From CATZDY01 sp045599035 (lineage in GTDB: Bacteria; Bacillota; Desulfotomaculia; Desulfotomaculales; Desulfocucumaceae), in assembly GCA_045599035.1 (NCBI GenBank), contig JAZRVI010000027.1:61518-125517 (forward strand): 64,000 nucleotides of DNA, given 5' to 3'. Both the position numbers and the translations under genes were made by a program. Position 1 is the first letter of the stretch. Each line of letters starts with the position of its first letter. Shown in pieces: positions 53,871-62,314 of this stretch. A model generated the notes under the pieces. The model saw only the letters and a list, made by a program, of their open reading frames with translations. It had not been told where the DNA came from and did not search any database.

Positions 53871-55006
53871 TGCTGAAAGTCAGATCCTTTTGGGCTTTGC
53901 TGCTGTTTTTGGGGCTTTATCTGTTTTGGGGCTTCAACCCCGGCGGACGGGAAATGGCGGCTGTTTGGGCAGAAAATGAATTGGCGGCAACCAGCTCCGA
54001 ACATCCTTCCGACCATCAGGCCGGTTTATCTACAACGGTGGAAAATGAATCCGGTGAAGTTATTTCCATTCTGGGACGAGAGGTTAGCCCTGGAGATGAG
54101 ATTATTACGGCGGAAGGCCAGCACTATCGAATTACTCAAGTGGAGAACGGCAAGGCAATAGCCGAAGATTTGGGAGCAGATCAGGCCATGGTTTCCTATA
54201 TGGATTTTTTTGCTTCCACTTCTATTCCGGCTATGGTACAGGCTGAGGCTCAAAGTAAAACCATTGGCATTTATCACACCCACAGCGATGAAAGCTATGT
54301 TCCTACCGATGGAACGGAAAGCATTAAATTTGAAGGGGGTATTTATCAGGTGGGGCAAACCCTGGCTGAGGATCTGGAAGGGGAAAATGTGCAGGTGGAA
54401 TATGATACGACTGCCCATGATCCTCATGACAGTAATGCTTATGCCCGTTCTCGCCGGACAGCAGTGCAGTTAATGGAAAAAGGGCCGGTAGCCCTGATTG
54501 ATGTGCATCGGGACGGAATCCCGGATGCTGCTTACTATCAGGCTCAAATAGAAAATCAAGATGTAGCCCGGCTGCGGTTGGTGGTGGGGCGGGAAAATCC
54601 CAATATGAATGCCAATTTGGATTTTGCCAAACAAATGATGGCCTATGCCAATGAAGTTCATCCTTATGTGGTCAAAGAAATTTTTTTGGCCAGTGGAAAT
54701 TATAATCAGGATTTAATGCCCACTGCTTTATTGGTGGAAGCGGGAACCTATACCAACAGCAAGGAGGAAGCTGAACGGGGAATTAGTATGTTTGCAGATG
54801 CTGTTCCGGTAGTTTTGGGAATTAATGCCTCCCAGCCTGCCGAGCCGATAACCGAAGCCGCCGCCGACAATCGAGGAGTTTGGCAAGCTTTAGCCTGGAT
54901 TGTGGGGCTGTTTGTGGTGGGAGGTGCAGCTTATTTGGTCATTGCAGCCGGAGGCTTTAGGGCGGCCTGGAACAAAATCAGATTGTTTTTTGCCAGGGAA
55001 ATATAA
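53870..55006 (+). CDS. spoIIP: SpoIIP, stage II sporulation peptidoglycan hydrolase
   Basis: 378 residues. An N-terminal helix (ALLLFLGLYLFWGF) anchors it, then a linker and the amidase/endopeptidase domain. Motifs are GIYHTHSDESYVPTDG with the zinc His residues, ALIDVHRDGIP, and LVEAGTYTNSKEEAERG with the catalytic Glu. A second hydrophobic helix is near the C-terminus (LAWIVGLFVVGGAAYLVIA), as in other clostridial forms. SpoIIP works with SpoIID and SpoIIM in engulfment. AAGGAGGTGG lies at the end of the upstream gene. Full domain length. Confidence 0.93.
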   Translation: MLKVRSFWALLLFLGLYLFWGFNPGGREMAAVWAENELAATSSEHPSDHQAGLSTTVENESGEVISILGREVSPGDEIITAEGQHYRITQVENGKAIAEDLGADQAMVSYMDFFASTSIPAMVQAEAQSKTIGIYHTHSDESYVPTDGTESIKFEGGIYQVGQTLAEDLEGENVQVEYDTTAHDPHDSNAYARSRRTAVQLMEKGPVALIDVHRDGIPDAAYYQAQIENQDVARLRLVVGRENPNMNANLDFAKQMMAYANEVHPYVVKEIFLASGNYNQDLMPTALLVEAGTYTNSKEEAERGISMFADAVPVVLGINASQPAEPITEAAADNRGVWQALAWIVGLFVVGGAAYLVIAAGGFRAAWNKIRLFFAREI

Positions 55007-55022
55007 TTCTGAAAAACTGAAA

Positions 55023-55051
55023 CAGGGCGTTCTAAATTTTAAAACGCCCTG
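55023..55051. terminator. Hairpin between spoIIP and the NlpC/P60 gene
   Basis: CAGGGCGTT and AACGCCCTG form a 9-bp stem around an AT-rich loop. The T-run follows 12 bp later on the plus strand, so it is a weak terminator at best. Confidence 0.6.
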
Positions 55052-55083
55052 ATTGCGACCGATTTTTTTATTACAGTATATTC

Positions 55084-55752
55084 TTATTTAACTGGTTGAT
55101 CAACTCGTTTTGCCCACTTGTAATTACTGGCATAATAGCTGGAACTTAAACTGGAAGTTATTACGCGTCCGCTTCCACTGGAAGCGTGGATAAATTGATT
55201 ATTTCCCAAATAAATCCCAACATGATGAATAGAACTGCTTCCATAATAACCAAAGAAAACCAAATCCCCAGGCATTAAGTCGCTTTTGCTGATGGTAGTA
55301 CCAACATTGGCCTGATCACAGGCAATTCTGGGCAGGGTAATTCCGTTGGCTTTATAAACATATTGTACAAAGCCCGAACAGTCAAAGGATCTGGGGCCGG
55401 TGGCACCATAGGAATAGGGGGTACCCTCAAGACTGTAAGCAGAAACTAAAATGGAATCAGCCAAAGAGCTTGTCCCGACAGCTTCCGCTGATTCTGAGCC
55501 GCAGGCTGTAACCGTTGCGGAAGAATTGGGGGTTATAGAAGCAATGCTTTTTCCCAAAGCATTGTCGGAATTGGCCTGAGGATTGACAGCAGGAGCAGCT
55601 TGTTCCTGTACTTGGGAATCTAAAGAAAGACTTACAACGATAGAACCGCTGTAGTCACCTGGAGTGGCAAAGGCTGAGGATGTACAGAATAAGAATAAAA
55701 AGGCGATTACGGTCACAATTTTTAAGTTACGGACGCACAACCTGGATACCAT
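55084..55752 (-). CDS. Secreted NlpC/P60 peptidoglycan endopeptidase
   Basis: 222 residues. A signal peptide (VTVIAFLFLFCTSSAFA) is followed by a Ser/Ala-rich linker of about 70 residues and a C-terminal NlpC/P60 domain. FDCSGFVQYVY holds the catalytic Cys, SIHHVGIYLGNN the His, and FIHASS the third polar residue. It cleaves bonds in the peptide stem of peptidoglycan. AGGAGG precedes ATG 55752. Hydrolases of this type can act in vegetative growth or in spore germination; the sequence does not decide. Confidence 0.92.
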   Translation of the reverse strand: MVSRLCVRNLKIVTVIAFLFLFCTSSAFATPGDYSGSIVVSLSLDSQVQEQAAPAVNPQANSDNALGKSIASITPNSSATVTACGSESAEAVGTSSLADSILVSAYSLEGTPYSYGATGPRSFDCSGFVQYVYKANGITLPRIACDQANVGTTISKSDLMPGDLVFFGYYGSSSIHHVGIYLGNNQFIHASSGSGRVITSSLSSSYYASNYKWAKRVDQPVK

Positions 55753-55839
55753 AAAATCCTCCTAACTAAAATTTTACCAGTTTAAGTTCGACCTCGATTC
55801 AAAATCTCCTGCTTTTAGCAGAAAATTTTTATAAATTAG

Positions 55840-56040
55840 CAAATTAAGGCAGAAGGCATAAAAAGCCGAGCTGGTTAATAGATATATAATATTCCCAGGA
55901 GTGAACTACTCGGCAATAAATTGCCGAGCTTATTGCTTCAACCACTACTGCTTGAGCGAACATAATCGTTATCTCAAGTCTTACACAATGTCCACAAGCG
56001 TTAGGTTCGGCTGATCTCCAGCCTACCATTTATTTGAGTG
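55840..56040 (-). mobile_element. TnpB 3' remnant with right-end hairpin (IS200/IS605 family)
   Basis: On the minus strand the frame reads WRSAEPNACGHCVRLEI and AQAVVVEAIS, which resembles the C-terminal tail that follows the last RuvC motif in a group of TnpB proteins. Next comes CTCGGCAATTTATTGCCGAG (a perfect hairpin), then TAGTTCAC, the type of right end seen in this family. All upstream coding sequence is missing. The same ATTGCCGAGTAGTTCAC string is found at 34240-34256. Confidence 0.6.
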
Positions 56041-56181
56041 TATCATATTTTGATGCCTTGTGCAAGCAGGTGCGTTCATCCCGGCTTTAAAAAGCCGAGT
56101 TTCTTCGCACCAACATTAAAAAAATCCGGCTGGCCTGGCCGCCGGTTGAAATAAATAAAGTCAGGCGAGAGGGGTAAAGGG
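56041..56181 (+). promoter_or_regulatory. spoIVA upstream region
   Basis: Gene-free. It contains the hairpin CCCGGCTTTAAAAAGCCGAG (about 56080-56099) and CCGGC/GCCGG repeats. No convincing sigma-E promoter was found, though spoIVA is expected to need one. GAGAGGGGTAAAGGG precedes the start. Confidence 0.35.
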
Positions 56182-57669
56182 ATGGAAGAATTGCAGGAAG
56201 CCGGTATTTTTCGGGATATAGCCGAAAGAACCGGGGGAGATATTTATTTGGGAGTTTGCGGCGGTGTGCGTACCGGCAAGTCTACCTTTATCAAAAGGTT
56301 TATGGATTTGCTGGTTATCCCCCATATTTCTAATGTTCCGGAACGGGAAAGAGCCAGAGATGAGCTGCCCCAAAGCGGTGCCGGACGAACCATTATGACA
56401 ACTGAACCCAAATTTGTTCCCAATGAAGCGGTGGAAATTCAGGTTAGCAAAAATCTGGCGGTTAAGGTGCGAATGGTGGATTGTGTGGGCTATAAAGTGA
56501 ACGGAGCTTTGGGTTATGAGGATCAGGACGGCCCCCGAATGGTTTCCACTCCCTGGTTTGAGGAACCAATTTCTTTTCAGGAGGCCGCCGAGATTGGCAC
56601 TAGAAAGGTAATTTCCGAACATTCTACCATGGGAATTGTAGTAACCACTGATGGCAGCATTACTGATATTGAACGAAGCGGCTATTTGGAAGCGGAAGCC
56701 CGGGTAGTGGCTGAACTGAAGGAAATAAAAAAGCCCTTTATTATTTTATTAAATACCACTAGGCCGGAAAGTCCGGCGGCAGGAGAATTGGCCGAGGAGC
56801 TGATTCGGGAGTATGATGTGCCTGTTTTGCCGGTTAATTGTGCTCAAATGGATGAAATAGATTTGCTGGAAATTTTGGAAAAGGTTTTATATGAATTCCC
56901 AGTACATGAAGTTAATATTGCCTTGCCTTCCTGGGTGGAGGAGCTGCCCAATCAACATTGGCTCCGGCAGAGCTTTGAAACAGCGGTAGCCGAGACCATT
57001 CAGCAGGTGCAGAGGCTGCGGGATATTGATGAAGCGGTGGAAAATTTGGCGGATTATGATTTTATTGCTCAGGTTAATTTACAGCAGATGGATCTGGGGA
57101 GCGGGCAGGCTTCCATTGCCATTGCTTCTGATTCCAGTTTGTTTTATCGGGTGTTGAGTGAAGAACATGGTTTAACGATTAAGGATGATTTGGATTTATT
57201 TCGGCTGGTGGGAGAATTAAGCCTGGCCAAAAAAGAATATGATAAATTTTCTTCCGCCTTGCGGGAGGTGCGGGAAAATGGCTATGGGGTGGTAATGCCC
57301 TGCCTGGAGGAAATGGTTCTGGAGGAACCGGAGCTGATTCGCCAGGGCAATCGCTTTGGAGTTAAGCTGCGAGCCTGGGCTCCTTCCATTCATGTAATTA
57401 AAGCGGATATTACCACGGAGGTAACCCCGGTAATCGGTACTGAAAAGCAATGTGAGGAATTGGTGCAGTATTTGTTGGAAGGCTTTGAGTCAGAGCCGCA
57501 AAAAATCTGGGAGTCAGAAATTTTTGGCAAATCCCTGCATGACCTGGTGCGGGAAGGGATTCAAAATAAATTGCAGCGAATGCCGGAAAATGCTCAATCC
57601 AAGCTGCAAATTACTTTGCAGCGGATTATTAATGATGGCAGCGGCGGATTAATTTGTATTTTAATTTAG
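56182..57669 (+). CDS. spoIVA: SpoIVA, spore coat assembly ATPase
   Basis: 495 residues. The N-terminal P-loop GVCGGVRTGKSTFIKRFM and later DCVGY and LLNTTRPES show the TRAFAC-type ATPase that polymerises around the forespore. The C-terminal end GSGGLICILI resembles the membrane-targeting tail that anchors the coat basement layer. Transcription in B. subtilis is by sigma E, which is encoded here at 7997. Its stop overlaps the convergent regulator gene by 4 bp, and its terminator lies inside that gene. Confidence 0.97.
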   Translation: MEELQEAGIFRDIAERTGGDIYLGVCGGVRTGKSTFIKRFMDLLVIPHISNVPERERARDELPQSGAGRTIMTTEPKFVPNEAVEIQVSKNLAVKVRMVDCVGYKVNGALGYEDQDGPRMVSTPWFEEPISFQEAAEIGTRKVISEHSTMGIVVTTDGSITDIERSGYLEAEARVVAELKEIKKPFIILLNTTRPESPAAGELAEELIREYDVPVLPVNCAQMDEIDLLEILEKVLYEFPVHEVNIALPSWVEELPNQHWLRQSFETAVAETIQQVQRLRDIDEAVENLADYDFIAQVNLQQMDLGSGQASIAIASDSSLFYRVLSEEHGLTIKDDLDLFRLVGELSLAKKEYDKFSSALREVRENGYGVVMPCLEEMVLEEPELIRQGNRFGVKLRAWAPSIHVIKADITTEVTPVIGTEKQCEELVQYLLEGFESEPQKIWESEIFGKSLHDLVREGIQNKLQRMPENAQSKLQITLQRIINDGSGGLICILI

Positions 57670-58046
57670 GTAGAAGGAGACTGTCCCTCGGATAGTCTCT
57701 TTTTCTGTTTGTTTAGATAATAAGCCAGGGCGTTGATTTGTACCAAAACTTCCATTTGCCGTTCTAAAGATAAACTGCGGTAAGCCTTGAGCAAATTTTT
57801 TTCTCTTGAATTCAGGTCTGGCTTTTCTTTAAGCTGCAAAATCTGATCCAAAGAGATTTGATAAAGCCTGGCCAGGGCGGTCAAAGTAGACAGGTCGGGC
57901 TGAGCCAGGCCGTTTTCATAGCCGGAAAGGGTTTTATTGTTAATATTGGTTAGAGCCATAACCTGAGTTTGGCTTAAGTTGGCCTCCAGCCGGGCTTTTT
58001 TTAGTTGTCGACCCAATTCCAGGGCAAATTCTTTGCGTTTGTTCAT
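57666..58046 (-). CDS. XRE-family helix-turn-helix regulator
   Basis: 126 residues. The N-terminal Cro/C1-type helix-turn-helix covers LGRQLKKARLEANLSQTQV and INNKTLSGYENGLAQPDLST. The C-terminal 60 residues have no known domain and include two basic KK pairs. Start ATG 58046; no strong ribosome site is seen. It converges on spoIVA and could be a minor regulator. Target unknown. No neighbouring gene suggests toxin-antitoxin pairing. Confidence 0.8.
   Translation of the reverse strand: MNKRKEFALELGRQLKKARLEANLSQTQVMALTNINNKTLSGYENGLAQPDLSTLTALARLYQISLDQILQLKEKPDLNSREKNLLKAYRSLSLERQMEVLVQINALAYYLNKQKKRLSEGQSPST
57676..57706 (+). terminator. Terminator of spoIVA inside the regulator gene
   Basis: GAGACTGTCC and GGATAGTCTC pair (one G-U pair) around CTC, followed by TTTTTC. 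It lies within the 3' coding end of the convergent regulator. Confidence 0.85.
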
Positions 58047-58060
58047 AATGATTTTAAATT

Positions 58061-58093
58061 AAAACTCCGGTCAAACTGGCCGGAGTTTTTTTA
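58061..58093. terminator. Bidirectional terminator
   Basis: AAAACTCCGG and CCGGAGTTTT form a 10-bp stem, with T-runs on both strands. It separates the small membrane gene at 58113 from the regulator. Confidence 0.85.
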
Positions 58094-58112
58094 TTTAAGG
58101 CAGTCAAACAGG

Positions 58113-58340
58113 CTATTGTTGTTTGGCATTAGTTTCAGTTTCCAAAAGCTTCAGGGTTACATCGGCTCCTGAACCAGTAACCAAAGCGATCAATCCGGCT
58201 CCGGCCAAGGAAAAAAGTACAGCCGCCAGAATACCCATCCCGATAGAGGTGGTTTCGGAGTTAACAATGCAGGAAACTACCACAGCGGTGAGAATCAAAA
58301 CCAGAATTACAAAAATGGCCACGCCTTTTCCGACTTTCAT
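58113..58340 (-). CDS. Small two-helix membrane protein
   Basis: 75 residues with two hydrophobic helices (about residues 7-24 and 33-56) and a short polar tail (LLETETNAKQQ). AGGAGGTG precedes ATG 58340, an excellent ribosome site, and a terminator follows, so it is likely a real gene. No family is recognised. It may be cotranscribed with nothing else. Confidence 0.6.
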   Translation of the reverse strand: MKVGKGVAIFVILVLILTAVVVSCIVNSETTSIGMGILAAVLFSLAGAGLIALVTGSGADVTLKLLETETNAKQQ

Positions 58341-58433
58341 TAGAGAACACCTCCTTTGGGAAATAGCTATTATTAATTAAGATTCTACGCTTTCCGGCGA
58401 AATCCTGCCGAGTCTGGCGGCAAATCCGGAAAA

Positions 58434-58850
58434 TTAATTCAGGATTTTTTGCTGGGCAGTTTTGAGAAAATCATGAACCTTTTCAAAGAACAGGCCGGTA
58501 GCAAACCAAAGCGGAGCCATATCCAGGCGGATTAGACCCTGTAATTGCCAAAAGGTTTGGCCGGAATAGTTCCAGGGGCTTTGTCCGAAGACCAGTCGAA
58601 TTAAACCGCCGGTCAGATATTCAATAAGCCAAATGGCCACAACCCAGATTAGACCCCGAATCCACCAGGAGTAAGAGCGAATCCGATTGTGCAAAGGCTC
58701 CAAAAAGACCCCGCATCCATAAATTGGAAACATCCATAAATAAGTTCTGGCCTGAAAACGCATATCCCCGTCCAGAGCAGACATCAGACCGGTCCAGATA
58801 ATTTCCAGGCTCCAGCCCAAAAGGCCATAAATTAGAAATCTTGTTCTCAT
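58434..58850 (-). CDS. CmpB-like putative ABC-transporter type IV membrane protein
   Basis: 138 residues with about four helices. GLLGWSLEIIWTGL, GVFLEPLHNRIR, WLIEYLTGGLIRLVFG, SPWNYS and the final WFATGLFFEKV match the PF06541 pattern (EYLTG, W-(D/N)-YS). The family is described only as putative ABC-transporter type IV, with no proven function. ATG 58850 has no strong ribosome site. Upstream is the divergent thymidylate-synthase-like gene. Confidence 0.68.
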   Translation of the reverse strand: MRTRFLIYGLLGWSLEIIWTGLMSALDGDMRFQARTYLWMFPIYGCGVFLEPLHNRIRSYSWWIRGLIWVVAIWLIEYLTGGLIRLVFGQSPWNYSGQTFWQLQGLIRLDMAPLWFATGLFFEKVHDFLKTAQQKILN

Positions 58851-58961
58851 AAGTCTTATTTTTGCTGCTTCAACTGGAAATCATACCTTTCATTTTAAAT
58901 TTTTAGCAGGAGCAGGAAAAGAAAGCTATTCAGGGAAATAAGTTAGGGAGGTGATTTATAA

Positions 58962-59684
58962 ATGACCGAAAAAAGAGAATATCTAATGCCGGTTTTTGTG
59001 GATGCTCATAATTTGCCGGATGCCTGGTTTCAGCTCCAAAAGAAGCTTTGGGAAATTGATGCTTATGAATACCCGGTAGAATGGGGCAGTTATCCAGGTC
59101 AGTTGCGGCGGGAGTTTGATTTTGTCTGCTGCCGGATTCGCCACCCAGGTTTACGGCCTTTGTGTGATGAGATGCCGCCGGGCTTGAATATTCCGCCCCC
59201 GACGACTATGGATCGAATCGAGGAATATTTTGCCACTTATATTTTAAATCCCCATGTGGCCGAAAACGAAAAATACACCTATGGCAGTCGGATTTGTTTG
59301 CAGGTGGACAGTCTGATCAAGTCGTTTAAGGAACATGGTTTTGGCCATGTCAAATCCTGTCTGGAAATTGCCCGTCCGGAAGATATTGTGGATGGCAAGT
59401 CCATGCCCTGTTTGCGGCTGATTGATGTTAAAATCAAAAAGGATAATCTGGCCGGGGTCTATCGTCTGCATTTTATTATTTATTTCCGGGTCTGGGACTT
59501 GTGGGGAGGATTTCCCCAAAATCTGGGCGGTCTGCAATTATTTAAGGAATGGCTGGTGGAAGAAATCGGCTCCAATCCGAAAGACGGCCTGCCCCTGGAA
59601 GATGGGGAAATGATCGTAATGTCCAAAAGCCTGAATGTCCGGGAGCATATGTTTGAATACTCCAAAGCCCGGATCTATCGTTAA
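58962..59684 (+). CDS. Thymidylate-synthase-like protein
   Basis: 240 residues. KSMPCLRLIDVKI has the Pro-Cys motif of the thymidylate synthase active site. FRVWDLWGGFPQNLGGLQLF is reminiscent of the canonical R-S-x-D-x-x-x-G-x-P-x-N nucleotide loop, and KSLNVREHMFEY of S-x-x-x-Y. YGSRICLQVDSLIKSF fits the conserved YG-R turn. It is shorter and more divergent than ThyA, like archaeal thymidylate synthase or dUMP/dCMP hydroxymethylase homologues. Whether it makes dTMP is not clear. GGAGGTG precedes ATG 58962. It lies just before spoIVFA. Confidence 0.6.
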   Translation: MTEKREYLMPVFVDAHNLPDAWFQLQKKLWEIDAYEYPVEWGSYPGQLRREFDFVCCRIRHPGLRPLCDEMPPGLNIPPPTTMDRIEEYFATYILNPHVAENEKYTYGSRICLQVDSLIKSFKEHGFGHVKSCLEIARPEDIVDGKSMPCLRLIDVKIKKDNLAGVYRLHFIIYFRVWDLWGGFPQNLGGLQLFKEWLVEEIGSNPKDGLPLEDGEMIVMSKSLNVREHMFEYSKARIYR

Positions 59685-59703
59685 TATTAATATTAAAAAA
59701 ACA

Positions 59704-59776
59704 TAAATCCCTTTCTGAAACATATATTTATAATAGCCCACCCTGGAATAGATGTTTCAGCCGGGGATTTTTTATT
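59704..59776 (+). terminator. Terminator after the thymidylate-synthase-like gene
   Basis: AAATCCC with GGGGATTT and CTGAAACA with TGTTTCAG form a long imperfect stem, followed by TTTTTTATTT. Confidence 0.75.
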
Positions 59777-59865
59777 TGCCATTTTAGCTTGTTTGTGAGT
59801 TGGCAAAGCACCAGAGGACTGTCTTCTCAACTAACCAAAAAAGCTTCTTTAAGTGAGGGATTATT

Positions 59866-60534
59866 ATGCCGCCCAAATTAAAAGATGATTTTTATGCTCA
59901 ATGGATTAAGCCCAGCGAAAAAAAAGCGGATTGGTGGCTGGAAAAAGAGCAGCCTCCCCCTCCCAAGCCTCGCCGCAAGTTTTGGCTGGTTATTATGATT
60001 TTGCTGCTTTTAATTGGTTTTCGCTATTGGCAAAATCCCTACAGCCAGCAAATTAAAGACGGCCTGGCTTATGTTTTGGATCGGGAATGGAACTTTGAGC
60101 CTATAAAAAGCAAAGTAGCTGCCCTTACCGGGGAAACCGCTCCGGCCTTAAACTATCAGGAAAGCCTGAGTCTGCCGGTGGAAGGAGGGCAAATCAGTCA
60201 AAAATACGGCTGGCAAAAATCCGACTGGGAAGAAATGGAACGCTTTAATGCCGGGATAACCATTCAGGCCGAAGCGGGCAGCACGGTTAAAGCGATCAAA
60301 GCCGGACGGGTGATTAGGATGGAAAAAATTCCGGAATTGGGTTCGGTTTTGCAGTTGGAGCATGAGGCCGGTTTTTACAGCCTGTATGCCGGAATTGATT
60401 TTTTAACCCTGGCTGTGGGACAAAATGTCCTGGAAGGGGAAGCCATTGGCAAAATTCAGCAGGAACTTTATTTGGAAATTCGCCGGAATTATCAGCTTAT
60501 TGATCCGCTTGAAGTTTTGGAAGGGGTTATTTGA
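59866..60534 (+). CDS. spoIVFA: SpoIVFA-like protein with LytM/M23 domain
   Basis: 222 residues. A proline-rich basic cytoplasmic segment (EQPPPPKPRRKF) precedes one membrane helix (WLVIMILLLLIGF). The outer part from about residue 105 resembles an M23 (LytM) fold: GQISQKYGW, FNAGITIQAEAGSTVKAI, LEHEAGFYSLYAGID. It lacks the HxH zinc motif (YAGID instead), so it is a non-catalytic scaffold. SpoIVFA holds SpoIVFB in an inhibited complex at the forespore outer membrane. Its stop overlaps the start of spoIVFB. Confidence 0.85.
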   Translation: MPPKLKDDFYAQWIKPSEKKADWWLEKEQPPPPKPRRKFWLVIMILLLLIGFRYWQNPYSQQIKDGLAYVLDREWNFEPIKSKVAALTGETAPALNYQESLSLPVEGGQISQKYGWQKSDWEEMERFNAGITIQAEAGSTVKAIKAGRVIRMEKIPELGSVLQLEHEAGFYSLYAGIDFLTLAVGQNVLEGEAIGKIQQELYLEIRRNYQLIDPLEVLEGVI

Positions 60535-61406
60535 TGAGGCTGTTTTGTCTGGCGGGAATAAATTTTTCGGTAAATCCTTTTTTTCTGGGGATGTTGGCCT
60601 TGTTTGCTTTGGCCGGTTTGTTGGGGCAGGGATTGTTGGCTTTTGGAGTAGTTTTACTGCACGAATTGGCTCATATTGGAGCGGCTTACCGGTTGGGGCT
60701 GCGATTTTCCGAGATTGAGCTTTTGCCTTTTGGCGGAGTAGCCAAAACCGAAGAAGAATTGGCTTTGGATCCCGGTCGGGAAGCGTTGGTGGCTTTGGCC
60801 GGTCCTGCCAGCAATTTTTTGCTGATTGCTCTGGCCTGGGGTGGGCATAATTATCATTTTTGGAGCTGGGAAAGCTGTCGCTTTTTCTGGCATTTAAATT
60901 TAAGTATGGCGGTTTTTAATTTGCTGCCTTTATTGCCCCTGGATGGCGGACGGATTTATCGGGCTGGTCTGGCTGGAAAAGTGGGACTGAAAAAGGCTAC
61001 TTTAAAGGCGGCAGCTTGGGGACAGGCGGGAGGTTTGATTATTGCAGTTTTGGGGATAGTCGGCTTAATCTTGAAAATGTGGGGATTGGAAATTTTTCTG
61101 TTGGGAGCTTTTCTATTTTATGCAGCCAGCAAAGAAAAAAAATCCCTTGCCTACCTTTGGCTGAAATATTTGCTGCAAAAAGAACAGGAATTGGAACGAG
61201 CCAAAATGCTGCCGGCTTTTTGGGGAGTGGTAGGAGAACAGGTGGTTTTGGGGGAAATTGTCCAGAATTTTTTGCCCCGGCGATTTAATTTGGTGCTGGT
61301 CAATGGAGCAGATTGCCGAATTAAAGGCATGATAGGGGAAAATAAATTGCTTCAGGCTTTGCAGGCTTATGGCTATAATTATCCGGTGGGTCGGCTTTTA
61401 GAATAA
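60534..61406 (+). CDS. spoIVFB: SpoIVFB, pro-sigma-K site-2 protease
   Basis: 290 residues, a membrane-embedded zinc protease. LLHELAHIGAAYRLG has the HExxH motif, and NLLPLLPLDGGRI the NPDG-type Asp that is the third ligand, both in membrane helices. A C-terminal domain after residue 205 (LNLVNGADCRIKGMIGENKLLQAL, resembling a CBS-like domain) is typical. It cleaves pro-sigma-K late in the mother cell. ATG 60534 overlaps the spoIVFA stop as TGATG; TTG 60531 is in frame just before. sigK itself is not in the window. Confidence 0.92.
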   Translation: MRLFCLAGINFSVNPFFLGMLALFALAGLLGQGLLAFGVVLLHELAHIGAAYRLGLRFSEIELLPFGGVAKTEEELALDPGREALVALAGPASNFLLIALAWGGHNYHFWSWESCRFFWHLNLSMAVFNLLPLLPLDGGRIYRAGLAGKVGLKKATLKAAAWGQAGGLIIAVLGIVGLILKMWGLEIFLLGAFLFYAASKEKKSLAYLWLKYLLQKEQELERAKMLPAFWGVVGEQVVLGEIVQNFLPRRFNLVLVNGADCRIKGMIGENKLLQALQAYGYNYPVGRLLE

Positions 61407-61494
61407 AATTAGCTGGTAAAAATCAGGCTTTTTTGAATGGGATAAAGGGGAGAAATGCGGTAATACTTTGTTATAGAAAGGAGGTGAAAAGCAG

Positions 61495-62235
61495 GTGAAC
61501 AAAGTAGCCTTATTTGTGGATTATGAAAATTTATTTTACAGTATGCACAATAAATTTCAGTGCCAGCCGGATCCGATGGAGCTGGTAAATATTGCTTTGC
61601 AATATGGTCAACTGGTTGTAGCCAAGGCTTATGGGGATTTTGAAAAAAATATTTATATTAAGGCGGAAGTGCCTAAAGTACGAGCCAGCAGCTTGGAAAT
61701 TGTGCATACTCGAACAGAAATTATCGGAGGAAAGGAAAAGTCTTTTACTGATTTTAAGATTTTGGAGGATTTGTTTGTTTTTAAAGAGGAAAACAAAGAT
61801 GTGAACACCGTGATTTTGGCCACTGGAGACGGGCATTTTTCTAATATTGTAGCCAGAATGAAAATCAGAGACGGCAAAAAAGTAGTGGTGGTGGCGGTTA
61901 AGGGTTCTTTGAGCCGGGAGCTGCAAATGGCGGCGGGTAAAGAGGATTCTCTGGAAATTAACGGAATCAGCTATGAGGTTGATTTGGAAGACCTGAATCG
62001 GTTTATTTTGAATCAGGAAGAAAAATATCAATACTTGACTTTTATCCGAACCACTCAAGCTTATTTGGATTCATTGGACGTACCTTTGGAAAGAAAAGAT
62101 TTTTATCAAAAAAAGATTATCACCGCTCTGAATCAGTTGATTGTCGGGGGCAAAATTGAACAAATAAAAATTAACCGCAATAATGTTCCGGTTAACATTA
62201 TTCGGAGTCGGCGGATCATGGCTCAGCCGGTTTAG
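61495..62235 (+). CDS. NYN-domain protein (LabA/DUF88 type)
   Basis: 246 residues. The PIN-like NYN nuclease fold has ALFVDYENLFYS, SFTDFKILEDLF and ILATGDGHFSNIVARM, so the acidic cluster (VDYEN, DF, TGDGHF) for metal binding is present. A C-terminal wing of about 70 residues (YLTFIRTTQAYLDSLDVPLERKDF) resembles an OST-HTH-like helical domain. Predicted RNA-directed nuclease; substrate unknown. GTG start with AAAGGAGGTG upstream. A terminator follows. Confidence 0.8.
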   Translation: MNKVALFVDYENLFYSMHNKFQCQPDPMELVNIALQYGQLVVAKAYGDFEKNIYIKAEVPKVRASSLEIVHTRTEIIGGKEKSFTDFKILEDLFVFKEENKDVNTVILATGDGHFSNIVARMKIRDGKKVVVVAVKGSLSRELQMAAGKEDSLEINGISYEVDLEDLNRFILNQEEKYQYLTFIRTTQAYLDSLDVPLERKDFYQKKIITALNQLIVGGKIEQIKINRNNVPVNIIRSRRIMAQPV

Positions 62236-62238
62236 AAG

Positions 62239-62279
62239 AAAAGTATTCTGAATCATTGAGGTTCAGAATACTTTTTTTG
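62239..62279 (+). terminator. Terminator after the NYN gene
   Basis: AAGTATTCTGAA and TTCAGAATACTT pair perfectly around a short loop and are followed by TTTTTTTG. Confidence 0.95.
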
Positions 62280-62314
62280 TATTAATTAAGGTATTTTAGC
62301 ATATTGAATTAGCT

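Noticed and set aside
59866..60534. An active M23 endopeptidase
   Set aside because: The zinc motif HxH is replaced (YAGID), and the position before spoIVFB indicates the non-catalytic SpoIVFA role.
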